DNA of 64,000 bases, from positions 62,001 to 126,000 of the forward strand of contig NC_014643.1 of NCBI RefSeq assembly GCF_000164695.2. The letters are read 5' to 3'. Origin of the DNA: Rothia dentocariosa ATCC 17931 (GTDB lineage Bacteria; Actinomycetota; Actinomycetes; Actinomycetales; Micrococcaceae). The translations under genes and the position numbers were made by a program. Of the stretch, positions 19,200-28,110 are shown in pieces. The notes under the pieces were generated by a model. It was not told the origin of the DNA, did no database searches, and was given only the letters and a program-made list of their open reading frames with translations. Positions within the stretch are counted from its first letter, which is position 1. Every line of letters begins with the position of its first letter.

Positions 19200-19805
19200 A
19201 TGTGTGCCAACCGCCAGGTTCCCCTACTTTTTGAGGATATAGCCGCCGACCCGATGAACGCCGAGTACACGTCACGCGGGTGGGAGCCCGTATATTCGGC
19301 GAGCGCTCGATCACGCATTATTCTGGTGGGTCAGGCACCCGGGCGTATTGCACAAGAGACTCGTATTCCATGGAATGATGTGAGTGGTCGGTTACTTCGT
19401 ACATGGTTGAGCGTAAGCGATGACGAGTTTTATAACCCAGAGCTGTTTGCCCTGATGCCGATGGATTTTTATTATCCGGGAAAAGGTAAGCACGGTGATT
19501 TACCACCGCGTAAGGATTTTGCGCCGCGTTGGCATCCGCGGCTGCGCGCCATGATGCCGCATGCACAATTAACCATTCTGGTAGGTGCCTATGCGCAAAA
19601 GTACTATCTCGATGGAGTTTCTGCTCCGCGGCTTCGCAGTAACCTTACGGAAACGGTGGCACACGCAGAGGATTATCTGCCGGGTTTTGTGCCTCTGGTG
19701 CACCCTTCTCCGCTCAATATTGGCTGGCGCAAGCGTAATCCCTGGTTTGAGGCCGAGAATATACCCGATCTGCGTGAGCGAGTACGTAAAATCTTGGGTG
19801 CATAG
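19200..19805 (+). CDS. Uracil-DNA glycosylase superfamily protein
   Basis: A 201-residue UDG-fold protein. The N-terminal active-site-like loop reads ILVGQAPGRIAQETRIPWND, and the C-terminal loop VHPSPLNIGWRKRNPW supplies the conserved HPS motif. A role in base excision repair is suggested by the family, but the group has little biochemistry and the substrate is uncertain. ATG 19200 is used; GGAGG lies 14 bases upstream inside the trmL end. It is cotranscribed with trmL. Confidence 0.75.
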   Translation: MCANRQVPLLFEDIAADPMNAEYTSRGWEPVYSASARSRIILVGQAPGRIAQETRIPWNDVSGRLLRTWLSVSDDEFYNPELFALMPMDFYYPGKGKHGDLPPRKDFAPRWHPRLRAMMPHAQLTILVGAYAQKYYLDGVSAPRLRSNLTETVAHAEDYLPGFVPLVHPSPLNIGWRKRNPWFEAENIPDLRERVRKILGA

Positions 19806-19810
19806 CCTAA

Positions 19811-19846
19811 AGCGTCCTGAAAACCTAGTCTAGGTTTCCAGGACGC
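19811..19846. terminator. Convergent hairpin between UDG-like gene and etfA
   Basis: AGCGTCCTG...CAGGACGCT forms the base of a nearly perfect 18-base-pair hairpin with one mismatch, placed between two convergent stop codons. It is likely bidirectional. Confidence 0.7.
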
Positions 19847-19860
19847 TGACCTGTTAGAAA

Positions 19861-20868
19861 CTAGGCGTTGCGGCGCCTCTTAATTTCTTCAACAGCCTGC
19901 GGGATGACAGTGAAAAGATCCCCAATGACGCCAAAGTCGGCAATCTCGAATATGGGCGCATCCGCATCCCTGTTGATGGCGACAATAGTCTTTGAAGTAT
20001 CCATGCCGACCTTCTGCTGAAGAGCCCCCGAAATACCCACGGAAACGTATAGTTCGGGAGAAACGCTCTTGCCGGTTTGCCCAATCTGAGTAGAGTGATC
20101 CAGCCAGCCTGCGTCTGTGACGGCGCGGGTCGAACCGATCGCGGCGCCGAGCGCATCCGCCAGATCCTCAATGGGGGCTAACTTGCCGCCGATACCGCGG
20201 CCAGCCGCCACAACGGTAGCTGCTTCTTCAAGGTTGGGGCGAGCAGATGTAGGCTTCTCGGTTATTTCGGTGATGCGCACCATATCGTACCCGGGCAGAG
20301 TATAGGTGGTGAGTACACCCTCCCCCACCGCAGTGGGTGCCGCCGCCGTATCTACCGAGTTGAGGCGTAGGGTTACCAACGGCAGACCTTCAACCCGCAC
20401 GGTGCTGTCGTACTCGCCCGCCAAAACATTCTTACGAATATTGAGCGCATCATCCACGTCATGAGCGCCCGTCACAACGCCTACGGGACGAGATCCCGCC
20501 TCGGAATTCCCGAGGCGCACGGCCACGCGCCCCAGAAGCTCAATCGAGTCAATATCATGCGGGGCAAGAACCACATCAGGACCAAACTCAGTAATAGCCT
20601 GTACGGCGAGTTCCACGCGGGCAGCAGGCAAAGTATCTGTCATGGATTGCGCTGGGGCAAAGACACGTGCCGCGCCCTGTTTAGCGTAAAACTGCGCAAT
20701 ATCAGCGGAGCCTTGGGCGAACGTCATTACTCCCAGTTGAGTTCCGCCCTGTCCAACACCAGCTCGCAGTCGTGCCAACGCTAAAAGTTCTCGGTCCACA
20801 CTGCTAGGTTCGGTCGCAAAATTCGTTGTGCCGCCTATAACCAGCACACGGTATGCAGTCGTCATCAT
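19861..20868 (-). CDS. etfA: Electron transfer flavoprotein alpha subunit
   Basis: A 335-residue EtfA that forms the FAD-binding heterodimer with EtfB, carrying electrons from acyl-CoA dehydrogenases or similar enzymes to the quinone pool. The C-terminal FAD motif is intact: GSTRAVTDAGW, IGQTGKSVSPELYVSVGISG and INRDADAPIFEIADFG. ATG 20868 or the adjacent ATG 20865 follows AGGAGA. It lies 15 bases after etfB. No fixABCX partners are seen nearby. Confidence 0.95.
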   Translation of the reverse strand: MMTTAYRVLVIGGTTNFATEPSSVDRELLALARLRAGVGQGGTQLGVMTFAQGSADIAQFYAKQGAARVFAPAQSMTDTLPAARVELAVQAITEFGPDVVLAPHDIDSIELLGRVAVRLGNSEAGSRPVGVVTGAHDVDDALNIRKNVLAGEYDSTVRVEGLPLVTLRLNSVDTAAAPTAVGEGVLTTYTLPGYDMVRITEITEKPTSARPNLEEAATVVAAGRGIGGKLAPIEDLADALGAAIGSTRAVTDAGWLDHSTQIGQTGKSVSPELYVSVGISGALQQKVGMDTSKTIVAINRDADAPIFEIADFGVIGDLFTVIPQAVEEIKRRRNA

Positions 20869-20883
20869 TATCTCCTGTACTGG

Positions 20884-21699
20884 TTAAATAAGGTTTCGGG
20901 ATGCCAAGAATTCGACCAGCTGTATGCCGCCGTCGCCTTCATCCACGATGGTTTCACCTGCGGTGCGTTCTTCCCGCGTCTGCGCTTCGGTCACGGTAAC
21001 GGTAGATGCGCTGCCGCCGAACTTAGCAAGCTCATCCGCAATATCCGCTGCGTTCACGGTCGTAATAGGCTTCTTTTTTGCTGCCATCAGCGCCTTAAAG
21101 TTGGGGTATCGCGGAGTGTTCACTTGATCGGTCACAGAAATCAAAGCGGGCAATTCAGTTTCACAATGCTGCGAGCGAGTATCCAGATCCCGGCGTGCCC
21201 TAACAGTTCGGCCCGCAACGGTCAGCGATGCCACCTGAGAGATTCCGGTGCGCCCCAAAAGTTCGCTCACCTGAACGGGCACCAACGAAGTCTCACCTTC
21301 GGTTGATGCCATACCCGTCAGAATCAGGTCGAAGGTGCCGTGTTCCTGCTCATAGGTGGAGAGTGCAGCGGCTATGATGCGTGAGGTCGCCAGAGCATCA
21401 GCCCCTGCGAAAGCATCGTCGAGAATGTGTACGCCTGCGTGTGCACCCAGCTGCAGCGCACGGCGCAGCCCCTTAGAGGCATCCGCTGCGCCTAACGTAA
21501 AAGCGATAACTGCAGAATTCGCTGCATCGGTGTCTTCCGCTTCGACAATCTGCATGGCGGCTTCCACAGCGTATTCGTCAAGCTCACTCATCACTGATTC
21601 GCTGCGGTCTACCCGCAAAGTATCGTCAATTTTTTGTTCAAATTGGGTGTCTGGCACGTACTTGGTAAGTACGGCGATGCGATATGCGTTTTCGCTCAC
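20884..21699 (-). CDS. etfB: Electron transfer flavoprotein beta subunit
   Basis: A 271-residue EtfB with the AMP-binding Rossmann-like fold. Typical segments are IAVLTKYVPDTQ, MSELDEYAVEAAMQIVE, LILTGMASTEGETSLVP and LPALISVTDQVNTPRYPN. The frame opens at 21720, but AGGAGG is followed by six bases and then GTG at 21699, which is the best-spaced start; ATG 21705 would abut the Shine-Dalgarno. It is first in the etfBA operon. Confidence 0.94.
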   Translation of the reverse strand: MSENAYRIAVLTKYVPDTQFEQKIDDTLRVDRSESVMSELDEYAVEAAMQIVEAEDTDAANSAVIAFTLGAADASKGLRRALQLGAHAGVHILDDAFAGADALATSRIIAAALSTYEQEHGTFDLILTGMASTEGETSLVPVQVSELLGRTGISQVASLTVAGRTVRARRDLDTRSQHCETELPALISVTDQVNTPRYPNFKALMAAKKKPITTVNAADIADELAKFGGSASTVTVTEAQTREERTAGETIVDEGDGGIQLVEFLASRNLI

Positions 21700-21842
21700 G
21701 CTCATCCTCCTGCGCCTCATGTGTGTGCGGCGCGTCTGTGGGGTTTAGTTAGGTTTGGCTATATTCTACCTTGCCGTGAAATCTTCAGTCAGGAAAACCC
21801 GGATATGAGAGCGGTATATTCCTGAACACAGCAGGCAAAGGA

Positions 21843-21875
21843 GAGGCGGCGTTTCTTCATGTGAAACGCCGCCTC
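21843..21875 (-). terminator. Hairpin terminator downstream of the HtrA-like gene
   Basis: GAGGCGGCGTTTC, a five-base loop and GTGAAACGCCGCCTC form a very stable stem just after the protease stop and before etfB. Confidence 0.7.
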
Positions 21876-21894
21876 GGGCAGTTTTATAGCTCTG

Positions 21895-23229
21895 TTAATG
21901 CTGATTATCGGCGTCGCCGAGCGTCACCTTGATGTTCTTTGTCTCTGACCCCCGTTTAATCTTCATATCCACTGTGGCACCTGCTGCTTGTGCACGCACC
22001 ACGCCGTTGAGGGTCTTACTCTGTTCGATGCGGTGGCCATCCGCCTCGACGATAACATCTCCCTTCTGCAGACCAGCCTTTTCTGCAGGGCTTCCGCTAG
22101 AGATATTGGTGACCCGCACACCATCCGGGAAGAACCGAGATTCTCCCTCGTTGGTCTGCCCAGGGGCGCTTTCAATATTCGCGCCTAGGTACCCATGGGT
22201 TGCTTTACCTTTGCTAATAATTTCGTCAGAAATACGCTTAGCGTAGTTCGAGGGAATGGCGTACGCGATGCCCTCATTGCCGCCGCCTTCAGACTCGATC
22301 TGAGAGTTGATGCCCACGAGCGCCCCGCTAGAGTTCACCAAAGGACCGCCCGAGTTACCATGGTTCACCGGCGCATCGGTCTGAATCATGGGAATATATA
22401 CGCCGTCTTTTTCTGCTTCTGCAGCACGGTCGGTGTTAGAGATAACACCCGCAGTCACGGTGTCCTGCAGATTATGCGGCGAGCCAAGCGCCACCACGGT
22501 TTCACCAGGAACGACCTTCGAGGAGTCGCCAAAGGTAATGGGTTTAAGGTCTAGCCCACTGGGGTCAATCTTGATGACCGCAAGATCCGAGGTTACATCG
22601 GTACCCACGATCTTTGCCACGCGAATACTTCCGTCATGCAAACGCACTTCGACTCTAGAGGACTGCTGGGTACCGTTTGTAGAGACTACGTGATTATTGG
22701 TGAGAATATGTCCCTGGTTATCGAGAACTTCACCTGTACCAACGCCGTTACCGTCGGTCAGCTTTGATCCTACAGTGACGGTCGAAGGAAGCACCTTCTT
22801 AGCTGTATCGGTTACGACTGTGGGATTTGTTGCACTGCCTCCAGCATTTCTACCGGTGACGGATGAACTATTGCTGCTTGTAGATGCGGCAATACCGCCT
22901 CCAACACCAGCACCTACGCCGCCGCCCACAAGGGCTGCAAGCAAAGCCGCGGTAAGCACAACACCGGTTCCATATTTCTTCTTGGGCTCTTGCTGAGGGT
23001 TCTGCCCCTGCCCGGAGTACTGGTTCTGATATCCATTCTGGGGGTTCTGGGAGCTCTGTTGATACCCGGAAGTTTGATAATTTTGCTGGTAACCCTGCTG
23101 TTGATAACCCGTACTCTGGTAGTCCTGTTGAGCATAGGATCCGGGTGCAGAATGCTGCATTGGACGGGTTGCATCGTTATAACCGTTAGCGCCAGAATCT
23201 TGGTTCCAGCCACCAGGGTATTGGGTCAT
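21895..23229 (-). CDS. HtrA/DegP-like membrane serine protease (S1C with PDZ)
   Basis: A 444-residue protease. A cytoplasmic Gln/Tyr/Gly-rich repeat region of about 80 residues (QQDYQ, GYQQQGYQQN) precedes one membrane helix (VVLTAALLAALVGGGVGAGV). An extracytoplasmic trypsin-like domain follows, with catalytic His in LTNNHVV, Asp in SDLAVIKID and Ser in GNSGGPLV. A C-terminal PDZ domain contains GSPAEKAGLQKGDVIVEADG. It degrades or senses misfolded exported proteins. ATG 23229 has GGAGAG upstream. It is divergent from the 53-residue gene and the TPM/PspA cluster. Confidence 0.9.
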   Translation of the reverse strand: MTQYPGGWNQDSGANGYNDATRPMQHSAPGSYAQQDYQSTGYQQQGYQQNYQTSGYQQSSQNPQNGYQNQYSGQGQNPQQEPKKKYGTGVVLTAALLAALVGGGVGAGVGGGIAASTSSNSSSVTGRNAGGSATNPTVVTDTAKKVLPSTVTVGSKLTDGNGVGTGEVLDNQGHILTNNHVVSTNGTQQSSRVEVRLHDGSIRVAKIVGTDVTSDLAVIKIDPSGLDLKPITFGDSSKVVPGETVVALGSPHNLQDTVTAGVISNTDRAAEAEKDGVYIPMIQTDAPVNHGNSGGPLVNSSGALVGINSQIESEGGGNEGIAYAIPSNYAKRISDEIISKGKATHGYLGANIESAPGQTNEGESRFFPDGVRVTNISSGSPAEKAGLQKGDVIVEADGHRIEQSKTLNGVVRAQAAGATVDMKIKRGSETKNIKVTLGDADNQH

Positions 23230-23370
23230 TGTGGTCTCTCCTTGAGGGGCTCTCAATAAATCTTAGGTGATATCTGAATAACCATATTGGCGACAGCGCC
23301 AACAGGCACGCGTCTTTTTCTACTGTAAACGCAGTTCTTGTTTTATACCTCCGTTTTCTCTGAGGTTGCA

Positions 23371-23414
23371 CCCGGAATTTCCTGGGAGTTTGCTGAGAAC
23401 CCTCAAATTCCGGG
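23371..23414. repeat. Inverted repeat between the HtrA-like gene and the 53-residue gene
   Basis: CCCGGAATTT (23371-23380) and AAATTCCGGG (23405-23414) are a perfect 10-base inverted repeat with a 24-base loop, located in the divergent control region. It could be an operator pair or a leader hairpin. A smaller one, TTGGCGacagCGCCAA, lies near 23289, closer to the protease. Confidence 0.5.
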
Positions 23415-23526
23415 GTAACTCCACAAAAATATTTCAAGAGGTACAGCCTTCCAGAGTCAATTTCACAGCCTACGCTTAAAGACGGGCTCTAAGGTTTAAC
23501 GAGATCGCGTCAAGAAAGGAACAGAC

Positions 23527-23688
23527 ATGCTGACAGCACTCATTATTAGTACCATGCTGGCCGTTATTCTTGGCTTAGGTACCGGCCTGGTAGCGTGCTG
23601 TGCAGGCATAGTGCATCGTCGTTTGGCGCGTGCTCAGTCCTGTTCTTCTGCGCTTGAGCAGCAGCTTAGCTCGGCGACCAGCTTATAA
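23527..23688 (+). CDS. 53-residue single-span membrane protein
   Basis: A short ORF: ATG is preceded by AAAGGA at six bases. It encodes one hydrophobic helix (ALIISTMLAVILGLGTGLVA), two adjacent cysteines, then a basic amphipathic tail beginning HRRLARAQ and ending SATSL. A terminator-like hairpin follows 60 bases after the stop. Function is unknown. The position between an HtrA-like protease and TPM/PspA genes suggests a small envelope-stress or regulatory peptide. The start signal, hydrophobic pattern and terminator support it as a real gene. Confidence 0.6.
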   Translation: MLTALIISTMLAVILGLGTGLVACCAGIVHRRLARAQSCSSALEQQLSSATSL

Positions 23689-23748
23689 AAATCACGAAGA
23701 TCTTAGTATTACACGCACCAACGACGAAAGCTCGTAATACAAGCTAAG

Positions 23749-23788
23749 AGGTGCCGTCTACTAAGTAGGGTAACGGTCACCTTTTCTT
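23749..23788 (+). terminator. Rho-independent-type terminator after the 53-residue gene
   Basis: AGGTG, CCGT and CTACT pair with AGTAG, ACGG and CACCT through small bulges, followed by TTTTCTT. It is placed just downstream of the small gene and upstream of the first TPM-type gene. Confidence 0.65.
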
Positions 23789-23899
23789 AAGCTTCGTAGA
23801 GTCTCTAACAACTCGTGGTGCAGCTGAGTCATATCGCAAGGTGATATTTCTTCAGAAAAATTCCCTTAAGCCGCTCTAAAACAGGGTATGTTTATTGGT

Positions 23900-24835
23900 A
23901 TGACTATTCATCGCCGAAACACTGTCTCCCAAAATTTTTATGGTGCCACATCTAGACCCCATTCGTCTCAAAGATCTCTGACCCGTATTATGGTCACCCT
24001 CATGCTGTCTTTCATCTGCGCGTTGACCGGTATCGGCGCTAGTTTCATTGCTTACCCGACGGCGGCCCACGCTCAAGCACCTTTCGAGGTCACGCTAAAT
24101 CCACAAACCCCTATTATTGACCGGGACGGAACTCTTAATGCCTTATCGGATGGACTTGAAGACGAGCTCACCGAAGGTTTGAGTACCAGTAATGCCCTTC
24201 ACTCGGTAGAAGCCTATATGGTGTTGGTCTCCGGGACCAATGGCAAACCGCTCAAGGAGTGGGGTCAAGAATTCCTGAGTCTCAACCATGCTCGCCCACG
24301 TACAGTAATTTTGCTTATCGATACGTCTAAGAACCAAGGCACTATTATCAGCAATGACCAGAGTTTTATGAGCGATGCATGGGCACACGCCCTGTATGTT
24401 AAAGACAATTCGAGCTCCCAAAACAGCAGTATCAAGCGTGTTATCGCGGATCATGGTCTTTACGGTACCGCCGGACGCATGTTCACTGATATCTTTATCG
24501 GGGATCATGACTACTCCGCGAGCAATGACGGAAATATCCCTCAGGGACTAAGCGATATTTCCGAAGCCGATGGCTGGTTCGAAAATTTTCTTGTTGCCGC
24601 AGGCGTGTTGGTTTTTATCCTGTTTATTCTGCTTGGAATTCCTGTCCTCATCATCCGCGTCGTACGTAAAAACCGTCGAAAAACGGCAGAATTACAAAAA
24701 TGGCAGAACGACCTGCCGCTCCGCGATCCTTCGCAGGTACAAGTTCCCCAGCAGTATCAAATGCCGAATCGTCCCGGGCACCATATGGTGACGGATACGG
24801 AATATATGAAGAACCGCGGCTACGATCTGAATTAG
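23900..24835 (+). CDS. TPM-like secreted/membrane protein
   Basis: A 311-residue protein with an N-terminal signal or anchor (TRIMVTLMLSFICALTGIGA, then AAHAQA). An extracytoplasmic domain with TPM-like layout follows (DRDGTLNALSDGLEDELTEG, then RPRTVILLIDTSKNQG), then a second helix (FLVAAGVLVFILFILLGIPV) and a basic, Pro/Gln-rich cytoplasmic tail. TPM (DUF477) proteins often accompany PspA. ATG 23900 is chosen because TATGTT lies seven bases upstream, which suggests a leaderless mRNA. ATG 23888 gives four more residues. Similarity to the next gene is in architecture rather than strong sequence. Confidence 0.65.
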   Translation: MTIHRRNTVSQNFYGATSRPHSSQRSLTRIMVTLMLSFICALTGIGASFIAYPTAAHAQAPFEVTLNPQTPIIDRDGTLNALSDGLEDELTEGLSTSNALHSVEAYMVLVSGTNGKPLKEWGQEFLSLNHARPRTVILLIDTSKNQGTIISNDQSFMSDAWAHALYVKDNSSSQNSSIKRVIADHGLYGTAGRMFTDIFIGDHDYSASNDGNIPQGLSDISEADGWFENFLVAAGVLVFILFILLGIPVLIIRVVRKNRRKTAELQKWQNDLPLRDPSQVQVPQQYQMPNRPGHHMVTDTEYMKNRGYDLN

Positions 24836-25047
24836 CCAATATTATTCATCCAATGAGTACCGCATCGTGAACAAAAGCGGTACTCCTGGAGTAAACAGTC
24901 GACGACCATACCCTGAGAATTAGCCCGGAATTTCTTCAGATATGTACGCTCTGTGATGACTACAGCTCATGACAGGTTGATGACCGGTAAGATGGAAGTA
25001 CGTGTGGGTTTATTCCTCCCACGCCGTGGATAATCACCGCGCGGCAT

Positions 25048-27111
25048 ATGCGAAAGAATGGGAGTCTTCCTTTGAGTAATATCACGAATGCTGACCGTCC
25101 GTTTGGTTCTCGGCGCATCCGACGTGCCCTCAGCGTAGGTGCTTTAGCTTTTGGCACCACTATGCTTTCCGTCGCGCTACCGGCGGCGGGCTCTTCGTTC
25201 TTGACACCCGGTATCAGTACCGCGCAAGCCCAAACTCCCATGACTATCACAGGTAGAGTACAAGACACGACTAATGTCTTGGGCGATACCTCAGAACTTA
25301 ACTCTAAAATCAGCGAACTCTCTAAAAACCACAATATTGATCTGCATGTGCTGACTATTGATAAGTTTGAGAGCCCTGAAGAGGCTAAAGCGTGGACTGA
25401 AGAGACAGCGAAAAAGAACAGCTACGGTAATGCGGATGCCATTCTTGTCATAGCGACAGAAAGCCGCCGTGCTTACTTCGCTGCTGGAAGTAATAAGCCG
25501 CTCAGTTCTGATCAGCAGTCGGAGGTGTACCAAAAATACATCAAGCCAAAACTGCAAAGCGGGGATTATAAAGGTGCAGCTCTTGAGGCGGTCAACGGTA
25601 TTAACGCCCAAAAAGGGGGCATTAGCCCCGCTGTCGCTATAGGCGGCGGCGCCATAGGCGTAGCGGGTGTAGCGGGCGCTGGGTACTACATTATGAAACG
25701 CCGTCGCTCCAAAAACGAGCCGGGAAGTACACCCGCATATTCAGCGTCTAAAGTACCTGAAGTCTCGTTGGAGGAGCTGCGTACTCGCGCTGGTGCCGCG
25801 CTTGTTCAGGCAGATAATTCTATGGTGCAGTCGAAGCAGGAACTTGAATTTGCCCGCGCCCAATACGGTAATGAACATGTCAAGCCTTTTGAAGAGGAAC
25901 TAACGCGCGCCCAAGAGCTCATGCAGGCATCATTCCATCGCCAGAAACTTCTCAACGATGATGTTCCGGACACCGTTGCGGAACAGCGCGCTTGGTTGAG
26001 CGAAATTATCGATAATTCTCAGGAGATTTCTGATATTTCCCGAGATCAGGCGCAGAAGCTCTCTGAAATGCGCAATCTTGAGCACGAAGCTCCACAGGCT
26101 ATTGCTAGGCTCCAGGGGCGTATACCGGAACTTCAGCAGATAGTCGAAACCGCGCAGCATACATACGCGCGACTCAAGGACCAGTACTTGCCGAGTGCGT
26201 TAGAACCGATCAATAAATCTGCAGCTCTGTTGGATTCACACCAAAGCCTGGTGGCTCAGGAACTTCAGGAGGCATCTCGTCTAGTGGATGTTTCCCGGTC
26301 TGAAGCTGTTGTACACCTGCGCAACGCCGAAGAATCTGCGGCTCAGATTACCTCGCTGGCAGAAGCAGTCAGCAATCACGCCTCAGCTTTGGAATCTGCG
26401 CAGTCCAGCCTTAGCACCGACATTTTGAGTATTCAACGTGACGTGGCTGAGGCTAAGAGCCTCGCGGAGTCTCAGAACCGTGCCGAACTCGCCGCGACGG
26501 CAGCCGGTATGGAGGCTATTCTTGGGCAGGTTTCACAACAGGCACAAGAACGTCCGAATGATCCTATTGCCCTCACGGAGCAACTGCATCAGCTCACAAG
26601 CGAGCTGAATCGTTCCATGTCATCGCTTCGCGCCGACCGTGAGCGTGAGCAGGCGGCTAAAGAAAGTCTGTCTCGTACCTTACGTTCTGCAGAGGCTCAG
26701 GTACGCAGTGCATCGGACTTCATTAACAACCGTCGACGCGGTGTCGGTTCACAAGCTCGTACCTACCTATCGGAGGCGCAAACTGCCCTGAGCGATGCAC
26801 ATCGTTTGCGGGAGTCCGACCCGGTAAATTCGCTCAACAGGGCATATGAAGCTATTTCTTTGGCGAGCGATGCGCAGAACTCCGCAAATCAGGATGTCAA
26901 CAACTACTGGGATGATAACCGTTATGGTCAAAGCTACGGCGGCGATTCCCTAGCGCAAGGCATGCTCTTAGGTGCTATTTTTAGCGCGATGGGCTCACAC
27001 TCTGCTTCAGCATCCACCGGTCATCACTGGGGCGGCGGTGACTCCGGTGGAGGCTGGGACTTCGGAGGCGGTGGCGGCGACTTCGGCGGTGGAGACGGCG
27101 GCAGCTTCTAA
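25048..27111 (+). CDS. TPM-domain membrane protein with coiled coil and Gly-rich tail
   Basis: A 687-residue protein. It has a signal sequence (about residues 28-62, ending STAQAQ) and a TPM domain at about 65-190: GRVQDTTNVLGDTSELNSKI, WTEETAKKNSYGNADAILVI and KLQSGDYKGAALEAV. A membrane helix (AIGGGAIGVAGVAGAGYYI) then KRRR follows, then about 400 residues of coiled coil, and a Gly/Asp/Ser tail like those of YgcG proteins. It lies 190 bases before pspA, a recurring pairing. TTG 25072 after GGGAG is an alternative start. Likely role: membrane-integrity maintenance with PspA (inference). Confidence 0.85.
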   Translation: MRKNGSLPLSNITNADRPFGSRRIRRALSVGALAFGTTMLSVALPAAGSSFLTPGISTAQAQTPMTITGRVQDTTNVLGDTSELNSKISELSKNHNIDLHVLTIDKFESPEEAKAWTEETAKKNSYGNADAILVIATESRRAYFAAGSNKPLSSDQQSEVYQKYIKPKLQSGDYKGAALEAVNGINAQKGGISPAVAIGGGAIGVAGVAGAGYYIMKRRRSKNEPGSTPAYSASKVPEVSLEELRTRAGAALVQADNSMVQSKQELEFARAQYGNEHVKPFEEELTRAQELMQASFHRQKLLNDDVPDTVAEQRAWLSEIIDNSQEISDISRDQAQKLSEMRNLEHEAPQAIARLQGRIPELQQIVETAQHTYARLKDQYLPSALEPINKSAALLDSHQSLVAQELQEASRLVDVSRSEAVVHLRNAEESAAQITSLAEAVSNHASALESAQSSLSTDILSIQRDVAEAKSLAESQNRAELAATAAGMEAILGQVSQQAQERPNDPIALTEQLHQLTSELNRSMSSLRADREREQAAKESLSRTLRSAEAQVRSASDFINNRRRGVGSQARTYLSEAQTALSDAHRLRESDPVNSLNRAYEAISLASDAQNSANQDVNNYWDDNRYGQSYGGDSLAQGMLLGAIFSAMGSHSASASTGHHWGGGDSGGGWDFGGGGGDFGGGDGGSF

Positions 27112-27300
27112 CCTACAAGAACATAGGTGTGTCAGAAGCGTGTTAGGGTTCTCGTTAACCTCATGTTCTTGTACTCGTCACCTTATAGGCGATATTTTCC
27201 CAGTAATTTTTCAGGCTGACCCACGATAATAAGAAAAGTTGCGGCGCTGTACGTGCGAATAAGCTCCTTCCCGGTGCCGCGTGAAAGAAAAGGATATAAC

Positions 27301-28017
27301 ATGGTAAAACAGTCCATTTTCGGTCGTATCGCACAGCTAGCAAAGGCTAATATTAACGCCCTCATTGATGCGGCAGAAGACCCGCAGAAAATGTTAGATC
27401 AGATGGTTCGTGACTATACAAATAACATTGTAGAAGCAGAAGCAGCTGTGGCTCAGACTATTGGTAACCTGCGTCTTCTGGAGCAGGATCATGCCGAAGA
27501 CCTGCGCGACGCCGATGAGTGGGGTTCTAAGGCTCTGGCTGCCTCCAATAAAGCCGATGAGTTCCGTGCTGCCGGCGACACCGCTAACGCGGATAAGTTC
27601 GATAATCTCGCAAAGATTGCTCTGGGCAAGCAGATGCAGGCTGAACGTGAGGCAAAGGCCGCAGAACCGCAGATCGCATCGCAGACCCAGGTGGTGGAGC
27701 AGCTCAAAGACGGTCTCACCAAGATGCGTGCAAAGCTGGATGAGCTTAAGTCCAAACGCGATGAGCTTAACGCCCGCCAGAAGACCGCTGCCGCTCAGTC
27801 TCAGGTAAATGATGCGCTCAAGGCATTCGATGTTATGGATCCCACGAGCGAGGTCTCGCGCTTTGAAGAGAAGGTTCGCCGCGAAGAGGCTCGCGTGCAG
27901 GGTCAGCAGGAACTTGCAGCTTCTTCTCTGGACGCTCAGTTCAATGACCTTGAAGAGCTTGGTCGTCAGTCTGAACTTGATGCGCGTCTTGCGGCTCTCA
28001 AGAACAAGAACGCATAG
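27301..28017 (+). CDS. pspA: PspA/IM30 family membrane-stress protein
   Basis: A 238-residue, almost wholly helical coiled-coil protein of the PspA/Vipp1 family. It begins with the amphipathic helix SIFGRIAQLAKANINALIDA, then AEDPQKMLDQMVRDY, and ends EELGRQSELDARLAALKNK. PspA oligomers bind and stabilise stressed membranes. ATG 27301 has AAGGA at six bases, although the frame extends to 27253. It is the last gene of the TPM/PspA cluster, followed by a strong terminator. Confidence 0.93.
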   Translation: MVKQSIFGRIAQLAKANINALIDAAEDPQKMLDQMVRDYTNNIVEAEAAVAQTIGNLRLLEQDHAEDLRDADEWGSKALAASNKADEFRAAGDTANADKFDNLAKIALGKQMQAEREAKAAEPQIASQTQVVEQLKDGLTKMRAKLDELKSKRDELNARQKTAAAQSQVNDALKAFDVMDPTSEVSRFEEKVRREEARVQGQQELAASSLDAQFNDLEELGRQSELDARLAALKNKNA

Positions 28018-28042
28018 TCTTAGCCTGATCGCCTGTTAGATT

Positions 28043-28086
28043 ACGCAGATGCTCCCCAACTTTAGGTTGGGGAGCATCTGCGTTTT
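28043..28086. terminator. Strong terminator between pspA and the SLH hydrolase
   Basis: An 18-base perfect stem, ACGCAGATGCTCCCCAAC with its complement around a TTTA loop, followed by TTTT on the plus strand. It lies between convergent genes. Confidence 0.88.
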
Positions 28087-28110
28087 ACGTTCTATGCTGA
28101 AAACCTGTTT

